From positions 65,019,994 to 65,083,993 of the forward strand of contig NC_066316.1 in the NCBI RefSeq assembly GCF_022539315.1: 64,000 bases of DNA, read 5' to 3'. Origin of the DNA: Serinus canaria. Its lineage: Eukaryota > Chordata > Aves > Passeriformes > Fringillidae. Both the position numbers and the translations under genes were made by a program. Below the pieces are notes generated by a model. It made no database searches, was not told the DNA's origin, and saw only the letters and a list, made by a program, of their open reading frames with translations. Positions 21,601-33,666 of the stretch are shown here, piece after piece. How positions within the stretch are numbered: the stretch's first letter is position 1; each line of letters begins with the position of its first letter.

Positions 21601-24453
21601 AGTTGGGCAGTAACCCTCCCCAGGTAAAGCACCTGCAGTGAAAAGACAATTTCTTTCCCCTACCGCTTCTCAGTCTGCTTTCCCCCTGGGCCATGCCCTT
21701 CTGCATAGTCCGAAGGGCTTTATTCTCTCCTTTTTACCCTAAAAGGGCCAAGCAGCTGGCAGCTCCTAGCCTGGGATCCCAGGGGATGCCCGCCGGGCAC
21801 CAGCCGCTGGTGGGAGGAAGGAGGGAGCTGGATTCGGAGCCGAGGCGGGGACAAGGTGCCGGTCCAGGGGGAGGCCCCCGCATCCCCCGCATCCCCCTAG
21901 CCCCCCGCTCCCCCCGCGCTGGGCGCTCACCCCGCCAGGAGCCCGCGTTCCGCGCCGCCTTCGCGCTGCCCAGGGAGAAGCTGCTGGGCTGGCTGAGCGC
22001 CCGGCTGAAGTGCTCATCCACCACGGCGCTGATGTCCCCCTGGAAGTAGGTGAAGAGGACACAGCGGGAGCTGATGTACTCTGCCTCGGGGGGTCGCTCC
22101 TTCTCGGGGCTGCAGTCCTCCTCCTTGATGCTGGCCGCGGCGTGGCTGGAGAAGGAGCTGCCGGCGCTGGCGCTGCTGCCGCTCTCCGGGGCTTCCTGCA
22201 TTTTGGAGTAAAAGGCGAGTTTCTGCAGGGAAGGAAAGAAACGGAGCCGGTCACGCAGCACGCCCTGCGCCATCCAGCGTGCAGCGCCGAGCCCTCTCCC
22301 GCGGTCTTTCAGAGAGGATGCCAAAGTCTGCTCTCCGGCTGCCCGCTGTTCCCTCAGCATACACCACTATTCCCACACCCCCATATCGCCCTCTGTAGTC
22401 CGGGAGCCGCGAAGGGACTGCAAATAGGGCCGGGGCACCGAAACCCAGAGGTGCCGAACGGGATGGAGCAAGACAGCCGCCGGGTGGGGAAGGCTCGGCC
22501 GGGCTGGGGTCACGCCGCCGGGTCCCCCGCACCAAGCCCCTCAAAAAAAGGCTCTTTGCAGCTGGCTTCGGAGCGGACGTCGGCTGCCAAGGGGCTGCAA
22601 TGCCGGGGCACGGGCGGGCGACGGCCGAGCACCCATGGAGCAGCGCCGGCAGATGGGAGAAGGCAAGAGCCCCTCGATCCCCGGCTCCGAAAATCTATCT
22701 GATGCCAAGAGCGTCCTGTAACCCAGAGCGGCGAGGTAGACGCAAAGAGGGGAAAAAAAACTGACAGTCTCAAACACACTTCAGGGCAAAACTCAGCATT
22801 TCCCTGGACACCAAGAAGCTGCAGGTATTTACTACATGATTAATCTACTATATTCCGCCGAGTGGGAAAACAGCGGGCGTTGTGAAGTTTGCCGGATGTT
22901 TCCCGTCTTTATGCGTGTTAGCGTGTCTGCAGCTGCTGAGAGTTTCTTAGCAATAAGCGCTGGGACGCGGAGCCCGGGCTTGGCCGCTGCGAGCGGAGCC
23001 TTGGGGCGACCGGTGGAGGAAGAACCGAGAGGACGGGGCAGAGTCTTTGGCCAAGACACGCGGTATATTTGATAATGTCACTAGTCGCGACGACCGCCTT
23101 TCCTCTTGGCTCCTTGTTCGGCCATTGAGGTAATGATCATCCCCCTTAATAATGTCATAAGCCGGGGTTGAGAGGGTGGTGGGAGGGAAGGCAAGGTGGG
23201 GAAAGGTATTATCTGCTATTTGTGACGGGTTCTGGGCCCCGCTGCCGGGCGCTGGAGGGGGCACAGGGACCGCTGTACGGCGGGGGCTGCACCCGCCGCG
23301 GGCCCGGCTCGCCGTTCTCTATATCCATCCTCTTTTTCGTTATGCTGGGGGAGGAAGGAATTAATTTCTGGAAGCGATAAGGGCGAGGGAAAAACTGGGA
23401 AGGCAGAGGGGCTGAAAGGACAGCAGTGTGCAGCAGGTGCAGCCGGGGGAGCCGAGCCTGACCCACGCGGGACCGTGCGCGTCCCGGCGCCAGCAGATCC
23501 CCGCGCAGCACGGACCGTGCGTGCCCGAAACATCCCCGCGGCAGGAGCGATTCTTTCCTTGAAACCTCAGCATTAGCTGATACCCGCGACCTCCCGGGCG
23601 GAGCTACACGCAGAGGGGCGGCGGGACGCGGCTGCAGCTCACGAAGCACCCGCGGGTCTCGCAGGCGACGGCCGCCGCCAGCAGCCCGGGGAGCTGGGAA
23701 ACGTCCCGGGGTCCCGCCGCCGTCGACAGCGCCCTGGGACAGGGGAGCATCCTGTAGCCCCTTGCTCCCCTTCGCGGCCTCGGTTTCCTCCGCCATCGCC
23801 AAACCGGCCAAACCCCGCAACCTCGCGTTTCTCTCGCCTCCCCCATTTCCAGAGCGTAACTCCGGAGCCCCCCTCCGAGGCGGCTGCAAAATCTCTGCAC
23901 CAGGCGGCTTCCGTGGCAGCGGCCGGGATGCCGGCGCGCCAGGGTGAGCGATGCCCCGGGAAGCCCGGCCTCGCAGCTCCCGACGGTCCCCACACACATC
24001 GCTACCCCGACGCGCCGCGCTCGGAAGTAGCCCGTCCCGTTAAAGAAAACAAACAAGCAAACATTTTAAAGCAAACAAACAAGCAAACAAACCCCCTAAA
24101 AATCATTCTGAAGGTTAAAATCGTCCCCTTCTCCAAAGGCATCCGTCCGTCGTTTGCCGCCGGCATACGTACCCTGCCGAGCCCCGCGCCAAGGTGGGAT
24201 GCGGTTCTGCTCCGCTCACCATCGCAGGCTCCCAGATCTCCCCCCCTCCCGCCCCCCCTTTCCCCTCCCCTTCTCCTTTTCCCTTTTTCCCTTTGGTGAG
24301 GCCCCAGATGGCCATCCTCCAGACGATACCCCTCCCACCTTCTGCCTCTCCACCGCTGTCCCCTACACGTACCTGGTGGTAGGGGCTGTAGGCTGCTGCG
24401 AAGTAGGGCTGGGAAGGACCGTAGACTTGGTACATAACATCCAAACAGCTCAT
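18611..24453 (-). CDS. VGLL2: VGLL2, vestigial-like family member 2 (whole coding span, 4 exons)
   Basis: VGLL2 (VITO-1) is a nuclear cofactor that binds TEAD transcription factors through its TDU/vestigial domain and steers TEAD activity in skeletal muscle and pharyngeal arch/craniofacial development. The coding sequence joins 24453-24373, 22222-21931, 20239-19721 and 18651-18611: 933 bases, 310 residues plus stop, against 317 as I recall for human. All three introns have GT-AG ends and compatible phases (0, 1, 1). The N-terminus MSCLDVMYQVYGP is nearly identical to human. The TDU core lies at about residues 80-108, with VLFTYFQGDIS and the V-x-x-H-F motif (VVDEHFSRAL). Residues 125-143 (DGSFPMSQR...) and the final RRYSFCGGSLLS are also conserved. 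There is an 11-His run at residues 195-205. The start has a purine at -3 (GCCATGA). Introns are about 2150, 1691 and 1069 bases. The gene lies tail-to-tail with ROS1. Confidence 0.97.
18652..19720 (-). other. VGLL2: VGLL2 intron 3
   Basis: GT-AG intron of 1069 bases. A 134-residue open frame on the - strand (18918-19322) lies wholly inside it. It has no family resemblance and its ends do not coincide with splice sites, so I treat it as chance. Confidence 0.85.
19721..20239 (-). CDS. VGLL2: VGLL2 coding exon 3 (His/Ala/Pro-rich region)
   Basis: The acceptor is TTCACCCAG|ATGGATCC and the donor GACACAG|GTAATG. It encodes residues 125-297: DGSFPMSQRIFPPSFWN, then HSELPFAAASDPYAP, HGHLHQG, the His run, YPRPAAMHEVYGPHFDPRYG and SPPCELGKGE, all matching the order in human VGLL2. 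If the donor is not used, translation continues for 25 residues to a stop at 19644-19646, which would give an intron-retained isoform. The large open frame on the opposite strand is a shadow created by the GTG repeat and high GC. Confidence 0.97.
19998..20030 (-). repeat. VGLL2: (CAC)11 trinucleotide run coding 11 His in VGLL2
   Basis: Eleven uninterrupted CAC codons (GTG on +) form part of HHAH11PY at residues 192-207. No CAT codon breaks the run, so it behaves as a pure trinucleotide microsatellite inside coding sequence. In human the same place is His-rich but, as I recall, interrupted by Ala and Pro. Confidence 0.95.
20240..21930 (-). other. VGLL2: VGLL2 intron 2
   Basis: GT-AG intron of 1691 bases. 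The part next to exon 2 is CpG-rich; the rest is ordinary unique sequence. No repeat is recognised. Confidence 0.85.
21931..22222 (-). CDS. VGLL2: VGLL2 coding exon 2 (TDU/TEAD-binding domain)
   Basis: The acceptor is CCTGCAG|AAACTCG and the donor CGGG|GTGAGC, so the exon starts in phase 0 and leaves one base over. It encodes residues 28-124: KLAFYSKMQEA, a Ser/Ala-rich linker, the acidic stretch IKEED...SPEKERPPEAEY, and then the TDU core from SSRCVLFTYFQGDI to VDEHFSRALSQPS. Val-Leu-Phe of the beta strand and His-Phe of V-x-x-H-F are the residues that contact TEAD in this family. All are intact. Confidence 0.97.
22223..24372 (-). other. VGLL2: VGLL2 intron 1, largely CpG island
   Basis: GT-AG intron of 2150 bases, GC- and CpG-rich over most of its length. 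A more AT-rich pocket at about 22820-23170 contains E-boxes (CAGCTG), an NFI-like TTGGCCAA, and TAATGATCAT / TTAATAATG homeodomain cores, which makes it a plausible intronic enhancer. An AAAC/AAAG-type A-rich stretch lies at about 24043-24095. Confidence 0.8.
24373..24453 (-). CDS. VGLL2: VGLL2 coding exon 1
   Basis: It encodes residues 1-27, from MSCLDVMY to YSPYHQ. The donor is CAG|GTACGT (GT at 24372-24371), phase 0. Continued translation past 24373 gives VRVGDS and is intronic. The human protein has the same MYQVYGP...QPYFAAAY block. Confidence 0.96.
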
Positions 24454-24937
24454 GGCTGGCCGCGGCCGAGAAGTATTTTTTTTCTCATCAACTCGTGTTC
24501 TGCAAAGTGGAGTAATGCTTCGGGAGAGGGAGGTTCCCGGGGGTTAAGAGGCACCGCGCTCTGGTGGGAGGAGTGAGGGGGGATGAGGCCGCCCTGGGCC
24601 GTGCTGACACCCCCTCCCTGCCTTCTTTCTCTGCCTTCCGCCCTTCCTATAGCGTGGCTCCCTCCCGCAGATACGCAGGGACTGGAGGTGCTCCCCGGCC
24701 GCCGGGGGACTTTCAGCCCCAGGCCCGGCGGGTAGCAGAGGCGGACGGAGCAGGGAGACCCCGGTTCCGCAGCCGGGACTGCCCGGGAGCAGCGGGGCTG
24801 GAGGCGCAGGGGGAGCTCCGGCCAGGCAGGAGGCTGGCGGGGTGCGGGGGGAACCGGGGGTTGGCGGAAGATGGGCGCTTACCCGGCGAGTCAACCCATC
24901 TCCATCTACTTTTGATTTTATTTCATTTCTTTCATTA

Positions 24938-24948
24938 CATTCCACATG
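24938..24948. promoter_or_regulatory. MCAT (TEAD) motif overlapping an E-box upstream of VGLL2
   Basis: CATTCCA at 24938-24944 is a perfect MCAT/TEAD site, and CACATG at 24943-24948 is an E-box overlapping it, about 485 bases upstream of the VGLL2 start. TEAD and bHLH factors are the usual regulators of muscle genes. Either motif alone is common by chance. Confidence 0.3.
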
Positions 24949-25399
24949 CTGAGTGCTGCCCAGCTGCCCCTGGGGAGGATGCCACTGCCGCCCCCCACCC
25001 CGTCGGCGCCCGCTCCTGGTCCGGGAGAAGTGGAGCTCCGGGAAAGGCAGGGATCTGGGTGACCCCATCCAAATTCCACCTAGTCCGGCGTCTGCCGGAA
25101 AATGCCACCTCCAAAGCCACAGGAATTGAGAGGTCTGATAAAGAGAAGGAGGAAAAACCAGTTGCTCCCGAGGAAGAATCTCCCCAGAAACTTTTAAATC
25201 ACTACGTATCCCGGGAACGGCGATACTTTTGCATTTAATAGAAACTAAAACAACGCCGGGGGCAAAGTCACGTCCAAACAACAAATTATCGTGAAGGTAA
25301 ACTGGATTTACTCCCTGGCTTTCTGCTGAGTACGACACGCAAAGTTGTAAATAGGTGAATGTATCTTCACTGCTCATTTTAAAGGAGTTGCATAGGAGG

Positions 25400-28300
25400 A
25401 AGATTATTTTTTAACAGAGATGTAAGTTCTCGTTTCAATAGCAACTCTTTGAAATGTTCAGCTTCATGGTACAGGTCACAACTACTGCGAGAAGAGACTC
25501 ATCTTGTTTTCTTTTAAGTACCTGTAATAAAGCAGAAAAAATATAAGAAATGCAAGGGAAATAATATTACTCAGTTTTCAAATGCTGATTGGTTACGAAA
25601 GTGTTGGGGGAAATCTGAAAAGAATAATCACTTTGAATTTTGAAGACCTGGAAATATTTAAATTAATTTTAGCAGAAAAACATCACATTTAAAACAAAGC
25701 GTTGACTCAATTTTGTTTTCTTCAAAATGCAATTTTTATATTCCAAGTGCTAGAAATTGTTTTGAATGCCTGCTGCTCACCAAAATCATATTTCAGTGCC
25801 TGATGATCATGTTTCAATGTTTTCTGCACCAGGTGCAAGGTTTAAAATTCATATTTAAGCAAATTTCTTTCTCTGTATTCTTGGGAGTTTGGGAAATTCG
25901 TTTTTCATTCTGCAGTGCAGCCTGAAACACCGTGGCCCTGGGTTCTGCCTCAGTGTTGCTCCTTCTCCCATCAGAGCCAATTTTATGTTTGTGGTCAAGA
26001 AAATGAGGGGTTGACCTCTGGGTGTTAGGCTTTAAAATAAGAAATGTAACTTATAGTCTATATTTTCATTTATCCTGAGCAGTAAGCAAATAATCACAGT
26101 AGAGGGAAGGACTCACTCTGTGGCTGGTGTCCAAATTAAAGCAGTCAGCTAAAGAGCAGCCCTGCCTTCCTCACGGCGAGAGACCGAGGGATCTCACTTG
26201 GGACAACAGGATCTCACTTCTCCTCTGAGTCCCTGCTTGGGAGAGGTAGGGAGCTTTCCCAGCACACACAGACCTGTGCCTGTTTCAAAGGTAATAGTGT
26301 GCTGGGAAAGGTACCAAAAAAAGCCCATTTCTCAGAGGTTAAGTCCAATGAACACCTGCCCCAAAGACACAGCAAGCCCTTCTGCTCTCCAGACCAGCCC
26401 TTCAGCGGAACTCCTGTGCCATAGCAAAGGTAGGACCTGACACTGGCCAAGGCTGAGCATTCACTTGTGTGGGAAAACCCAAAGTGTAACAGCAACATGT
26501 GTGACTGGGTGCTGTGGTGTGACAAATGATCTCCCCCTGGAGAATCTTTCCCTGGGGGCTGAATTCAGGGGTTTTACCTCACGCTCAAGTATATGCTCAG
26601 GGAATCAGTCTGATGGGGCTTGGTATGAATTAAGTCTCCTTTATAAACAGTTATTTGGCTGTGAAACTGTGCAGTGTAAGACACAAGTAAACTTCAGTGT
26701 CTTAATGCAGAGCAATAAAAACATTCATGTAAAAATGCTGGCAGTATTTTGCCTCTTTGGTGAGTCTGTGAAATTAGTCCTGGTGTAGGAAATTATCCTG
26801 GGAACCCAGGGTCAGAAACTATATTCACTAATGATCTCACAGTGCATTGACAATTATATAAAAACAATCTTCCTTGGTCTTAACTAAAGAATTTTAGGTG
26901 GATTGAGTCACATAAGGAATTACAAAAACTTGGAAAGAAACAGCTGAGTTGCCTCAGAGAGAAAATTATGACAGCAGTAAAGGAAAGCCCAATTTTAGAA
27001 AGGACATGGGTTAAGAACTGGCTGTGTCCCATCGCAGCACTGGCATGGGCCTACTCCTAAGCCATACACTGGTAAATATTTCACAGCAGTAATATGAAAA
27101 GAAAATCTTGTTCAGAATAAAGAATGATAGGCTCCGATAAACAGCAAGATGCCGAAACTTTCCTCAGGAAACATTCCTAGAAAGCAAGTCAGTGTTATCT
27201 TCCAGCTAAGCTGGAACTTTTTACAAAACAAGAATTGGGTACTACCATGAATGGTTCAACAGACAAACAAATAGACCTTGAAACAAAACATCAGCCTTCA
27301 GAAAGACTGGGACAAAAACATGGTAGCACTAACCCCATTAATTGCTCACCTTCCCTGGAAATCCTACATCCAGTGCTAGCCCACCAGCCCCTGGTGTGTG
27401 AACGTTTGAGCACCGAGTATCACGTTCAATTAAAGGATTAAGTGTTTATCATCCAGAAGGGACACTTCTGGTTTTTCAATTGCACCACATATATCATTCT
27501 TGCTGTCCATAATATACTTCTCTGGAAGCTCAGGGAGACTGTCACTGTTTCCAGTAAGACATGCTTTTCCAAATAGAAGATACCATGAGGTAGGTGGAGA
27601 ATCCAGCCTTTGCTGCAGCAATTTAGTGTTCTGCTTAGCAGCCTTCAGTGTTTTTCTCTTCCAGCTTGGGTTGGCTTGGCTTCAGCCTCCAGCTGTTGGT
27701 TCATGTAATGCCTTAGTTCACTTATCTAAACAATCCTTTTGTATGTAATATTTTCTCTTATGAAATTGATTTTATTCCATATAATATTTTTTCTTGCCAA
27801 AATAGATGGAACTTCTTAACTTTTTACTGCAATTCCTCTGATAGTTTTTGTACCATTTTTTTCTGACCTATGTAATTTTTCAACATTGTTCTAAAAATAT
27901 TGAGGCAAGAATTTGTTGTTTTTCTAGTGTTTCTCTTGCTGAGAAGTACCTTCTTTGCAACTGATGATTACAACTATTGGGGGTTTTTTTGCCATAACAC
28001 AATTTTAAAGACACGACTCTGATGTGCTCTCCACTGTGATGACCACTGTATTTTCAGTTTTGATACTACAAGTACATAAAAGACATGGACTACTTGGTGA
28101 TGAGGAGGTAATGGCATTGGGAACTTCCTCAAATTTCTTCTAAACTCTTACACATCTGACTGAGATTGCAAGTAACTAGGCTGAAAATTGTGATGGTCCC
28201 ATGTGAGCCTATGACGCCTGCTCATGATGCCTTGTACAATCATCCTTTCTAAGACATTTTCCATCACTTATCTTCTCTGGTCACAGATGTGCAACTCTTC

Positions 28301-31300
28301 AAACATCTCCATTCATGTGCTGTTTGCTCTTGAGAATGCCAAGAGGCCCAGCAATGAGCTCAGGTATTGCCAAATGTCCCAATTCTCACTTTACTACCCA
28401 GCTATGTTACCTGCTAAATTTACTGGTGTGATTTCATTTCAACTTTCAATTTACTGATGATCTTCTTGTGCAATCCACAAACAAACTAATACAAATATTC
28501 CTCAAGGGTGTTCATACACTGTACTCCTATGTGACAGTAGTCATATTTCTAAATACTGAAGATTTTGTGTTGACTTTTTTCTTGTATTTTTTGTCTATTT
28601 GCTGTGTGTATCACTTATATTGAACAGTGCCTCCTCCATGAGATGATAAGTTCAGTTTCACCAGTCTTCCTATTCCTGCTCTCTGCTTTAACGCCTCAAT
28701 CTGCCTGTAGGACTCAGCACACACTTTACTTATAGCTGAATGCACTACTTGTGAGTTTACGTGGGTCAAATTTAGCTGAAATGAATTAAGATAGATAGTG
28801 CTGCTCCTCTTTCTTATCTTGTCAGTCTTTGTGCTCCACATCCCTAAAAGCTTTTTGTTTTTTAGGGCTTGGCAACTGTTACCATGGTGTTCTCAGGGAT
28901 GTTTTTGAGGTCCAGCCTCTGGGTCTGTATTAATGCAGAAGACTTTAGGCTCAAGAGCCTCTGGCTTGGTAGCTTTTGTGGATACTGAATTAACTGACAA
29001 TAAAGGTAAAAATCAGTACTATCAATACAGTAAAACACAAAGTAAAAATCAGGGGACACATATCACTGACTTCATTGTCTCCTTTACTGTTCCGAAAAAC
29101 CCATTTCAATCTCAGAGAGCTTGTATAGTTAATTTTGATCTTCCTTTGAAGGTATGTTTTTTCCCCTTTTTCTTTGTTTCCCCTACTCCTCTAAGAACTA
29201 ACTGTTAGCTGCTCAGTAACCCCATGCTCAGATACTGTTTGCTGTGCACTTGTACATGTGACAGCACGTCCGCTCCAGTGACACGCTGTGCAGCAGCTGG
29301 AATGCACGCCGTGATTTTTACTCCATGATGTATTTCCAGGGGAGCTGCAGCCCAGCCCAGGGTGCAGCATCTGGCACATGTCACTCACCCGTCCTGCCCA
29401 GCCCTGACGGGCCAGAGGCATCACCTGTCTCGCCTCTACTGATGGCGGCAGATGAAGAGATCATTATGCAGGGCTGGAAGGGAAATCCAGAGCTGTCATG
29501 AGGGAATACATTCACACGCTTGAGAACACACTGAATGCATTGAATTTAGGGCTTGATTTTGTGACAAGAAGGTTCGTGGAAGTTTTTTCCCAAGTCAGCA
29601 TAGGAACAGACTCCTTTGTGCCCTCAGAGGCAGCAGCTTTTCTGATGCAGGTGTTTTGGCACATTCAGATCTGAGCTGAATCAGTGTGCACCTCTTTCCC
29701 CCTCTCAGCAATGACCCACCAGAAGATGAATCTGGCTAGTTCTGAGATTCATTCACCAAGAAAAATATTTTTTGTATTTGTATATAATATCTATAACACA
29801 TTTTTTTTCTCTGCTCGGGGGAGGAATGTAATTTCAGTGAAAAATTTCCTTAACAATCACCTCCATGCACAAAATAGAGGGGATTTATGTTATATTTTAC
29901 TTTTTTTTTTTATTTATTGCATTTGTGTGAAAGCAGAAAAAGGTTATGTCTGCACTCTTTTGAGGTTTCTTAAGTGCCAGCCCTATTAATACAGGCACTA
30001 AATTCCTGATATAATTGTGACATATAGATCCCCTGCAGTGTCCAATCTCAGTGATTTTGATTGCACCATCATACCTTTGCACGTTTTGTTTTGAAAAAGA
30101 AAGTGGCTTTATACAAAGGCTTTAATTCCTGTAAATGCTTTTGCTTTAGTAGCATCTTTCTTTCCACTCTTTTAGACAATATTTCAGACAGAGGGAGGTA
30201 GGTGGCAGAGGAAGACTGCAGCTGGAGAGAGTAAGTGGCTCATTGCAAGGAACAACAAGAAAATCAGGTTTTCAGCAGAGCACAAACAGATAAAGCATGT
30301 GTCTTTTAAAGTCTGTACAGACTTTAGTATACTGCCAGCAATATGGAGCTGGGATGAGGAAAAGAAAGGCTCTCGTTTACTTCTGTGATTAAGTCTCCCT
30401 CAAGTGGAAACTTTAATTGCTCAGGGTGGGCAATATTGTATCATACAGAAGGGGCTCACTGCTTCACTTCTGTTTTATGCCATGTGTATTTGGCTAAGCT
30501 TTGAGAGGATCCCACTAGAAAATGGTAACAGAGTACATTTTAAGCAACAAAATTGCAAAATAAAATAAAAAGAAAATTCATAGCAAAATGCTGGAGGTGG
30601 AGCCATGCTACAGGGAATTGTGTTCCCATTGCCTGGAATTGCCCCAGATAATGTAACTCCTGGGTTAAGTGTAAATAGGGGTGATTTCAGGGCCTGGAAA
30701 ATGTCCTGACTTTATGAAACTGTACAGAGCCTGCATTTTTTTTTTAATGGTTATATTTAATAGAGAACTTAGTCCTCACAGCTGCAAAATCCAACACCAT
30801 CTTCAGAAATGAGGCTGGGAAAACAAACAAGAAGGAGTGAGGAAAACAATAAGAAAACAGTGAACAAACATACTGACACTACAGGTATATACTGTGTGAG
30901 GGAGAAGGGGACAAAAGAATATGTCATTTGATTTTCATAATATCTACATATTGTAGACCAGTCCACTGAAAAACAGTGTATACATAGTCTTATTGTAGCC
31001 CAGATGGGAATTCTGACTTAGTTTCATATTGGTATCTGTGTAAATTTTCCTCTTTTAATACGGAAAGATAAGATATTAGTATGCAAATGACTTATTTGTA
31101 ATAAATAGCAATGCTCCAGACTCTATTGAGGACATGTAGTTTGTGCCCCATGCCCTTGCTTGCACATAAGATTATTAGAATAAGCATGAAAGAAATGAAA
31201 TCCCATGCCAAAAGCACACCCTCAAAGGCAAATCATAATGCTCATATCAGGGCTCGTGTGCTGGGATCTTCAGGCAGGATGGTTCTGCTTTTTAAAGAAG

Positions 31301-33520
31301 AATGTCTTCTCATGCTGAGGTGGGCACCTCCCTGAACTGCCAAGAGTTTTACATGTGTGTACATGTGAATCAGTCAGTGAGCTGGCACAGCAGGTAAGAG
31401 CCATGAGCTTAGAGAAAGTAAGCCATTCTCATACCTCTGCTGAAGAAGGCTTGTGTGCATTCAAGAACTTTTTGTCTACTGAGTTAAGTGGATGGAGATA
31501 CTATTCTAATGAATCAAGCTTTTGAAATGCAGATCCAGTTTTCATAGCAAGGTAACAGAATGCAATTTTCATTTCTGAAAGACAACACAACCGAGGAAAA
31601 CATTAAAAATTGCCTTTCAATTTTTGTTGAGGTTCTGTATATAGCTGGTAAGAGCCGAGCACATGGTTTGTCAGATACTTGGAGCTGCTGCTTCACAAGA
31701 AATTAATAGGCAGGACTCATTTAACCTCAGAATCTGGCATAATTTTTGAATGACATTTTCCAGAAATTGATACAGACAGTTCTCTGGTGAGATGGGAGCA
31801 TGGTTTACTGTAAAGGAGAGTAGGAAAGCTGAAGAGCTGGCCAAATGCAGAGGGCAGCAGGAAGGTGGCTCAAAGCTATTTCTGCATCCCTGTCTGTTGA
31901 AATAATACATCTGCTGTATTAAATAGACTGGTTTGTCCACCAATAAGGCATCAATTTTTGTTATACTATCTATTGCTGGTCACAGGGACAATTTTACCTG
32001 TCTGTGCCTCTTGTCCTGATTTGCTCTTTTACTTCCAGCCTGGGAATAGGCTGGGACCTGGCTTTAGTGGTTTTGCTGTGCAGGGGTGCTGCTGCCTTCA
32101 GAAGCCCTTGTGCACCTTCCCGGGGAAGGCAGGTAGTTGCTGAAGCAGCGGCCAAGGGTGATTTCTAGGGCAACCAGAAACACTCAAGAAAAAGCTGTTG
32201 GGGGAAGCCTGCCACCAGCTCCACACTCCAGAGGAAGATCAGGGTACTCAGGAAGCCCTTACAGCTCTTTTCTCTCCCACACGTGGTGTGCCCTGTCCCT
32301 GGGACAGGAGCTTGTCTTTCAGCATGTGGCTCCAGCCGGCACATGCCAAACCATCGTTCAGTCTCTCGCCTTCCAGCACGGAGCAAACTCCGCAGTCCTC
32401 GCATTCCTGCCGCACGGGACGCCCCGCTCCTGCCTCTTCCCACATGGAGCGCAGCTTGCTGCCATGCTCCGGGGCAAAGCTCACACCCATTGTTGGGTGT
32501 TGTGCTCTTTCCCAGGTGAGTGTGTTCTCATGGTGGAGGACAAATTTTATCATTCAGCAAAACGCACCAGCTGCCATGCTCCAATCACCTGCAAGTGCAT
32601 TTACAGTGGTTGAAGCCAGTGTCAGGAAAGATGTAATATAACCTATTTGCTCCTATGTTCTCTCTTGCCCTGCATTCTACATGTGCAGAATTGTAGTTAG
32701 ACTGCTTCTTTTCTGCTTGCAGCCACGTTGGGGTGTGTGTCCTGCCCTTCACTGGAGCTTCAGAAGTTGGTTGCAAGTTCTCTCCCAAGCTACTTTTGTG
32801 CATTGCCCCGGCACAGTGTCAAAAGTCAGTTGCCCTGGAGAAATAAGGTCCATCAGTTCAGTGTTCTCTAGTTTGCCCTGCTCAGGGATACTTCCACCAG
32901 GATCCTAAAAGCAACTGCCTTGTGGCATCCTTCTGTATGCTCCTCTTACGTGAGAAAAGCAAGATGACTCCTGCTCCATGAATTGTATGTGTTAATCTCC
33001 TAAATCAGTAATGCTGCCTCACAGCTTTTGCATAGATGAGAGAAAGCTGGCACAAGGGTAAAATGAATTTTCCAAAGGGTATTCAGGGCATCCTGACACT
33101 GCATGTTTTTATCAAACTAATTTTATGTGCTTTAGCCACAACTGTGTTTCCTTCTGCATCTCAGAGAGCACATGCTAGAGTAGCAATTTCACACACACAT
33201 GAAACGCTAAGCAGAAAAAAATTACCATCCTCACTGACTTAGTAAAAAGGCAATTATCTCTTTACCAACACATTTATTTCTTCAGCTGTGCTCTTCTGTA
33301 CTCACGATATGTCCTAAAATGCAAATCAGCTACAAGTTTCTTTATCAACAAAAAGAGTCAGTACTTTTGCTTTTCAGAAAGTGTAAAAAATATTTAAAGT
33401 ATGTGTGAAAATATGCCCAAGATATATAGTGTTTTTTAGACTGAAGAGTTTCAAATGTTTTGAAAGGTGTAGTTTACGTGTCTGCTAGACTATTCCTACC
33501 AAGATTATTTATCCTTTTAA
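25400..33520. other. Gene-poor DNA upstream of VGLL2
   Basis: This is AT-rich unique sequence with only short open frames. An inverted CCAAT box (GATTGGTT) sits near 25587. Somewhat GC-richer patches occur at about 29.2-29.4 and 32.1-32.5 kb, but the 158-residue open frame at 32137-32613 has no family resemblance. No mobile element is recognised. This is likely part of the interval separating VGLL2 from RFX6. Confidence 0.5.
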
Positions 33521-33522
33521 CA

Positions 33523-33666
33523 CCCACCTACCTACCTACCTACCTACCTACCTACCTACCTACCTACCTACCTACCTACCTACCACTACCGACCTACCTA
33601 CCTACCTACCTACCTACCTATCTACCTACCTACCTATCTACCTACTTACATTACAACCTACCTACT
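33523..33666. repeat. (TACC)n microsatellite
   Basis: About 35 tetranucleotide units of CCTA/TACC, nearly pure at the left and broken by TATC, GACC and TTAC variants toward the right. It encodes a spurious Pro-Thr-Tyr-Leu repeat. Confidence 0.97.

Larger units (their letters stand above)
21780..25060. promoter_or_regulatory. VGLL2: CpG-island cluster over VGLL2 promoter, exons 1-2 and intron 1
   Basis: GC content and CpG density rise sharply compared with both flanks, in three closely spaced blocks (about 21.8-22.75, 22.85-24.0 and 24.15-25.06 kb). This is typical of a developmental regulator promoter. The long open frames on both strands here are products of high GC. The VGLL2 start codon is at 24453, so transcription should begin somewhere in 24.46-25.4 kb; no clear TATA box lies close to the ATG, only a weak GCTATAGG at about 24650 on the - strand. 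Confidence 0.75.

Noticed and set aside
23209..23997. 262-residue open frame on the - strand within VGLL2 intron 1
   Set aside because: GC-driven open frame inside an intron bounded by good splice sites; no domain recognised.
24544..25377. 277-residue open frame on the - strand just upstream of VGLL2
   Set aside because: It lies in the CpG island and promoter region, is rich in Pro/Gly/Arg as expected from GC content, resembles no family, and cannot join the known VGLL2 N-terminus, which starts at its own ATG.
32137..32613. 158-residue open frame on + in a GC-richer patch
   Set aside because: No family resemblance; overlapping frames of similar length on both strands indicate composition, not coding.
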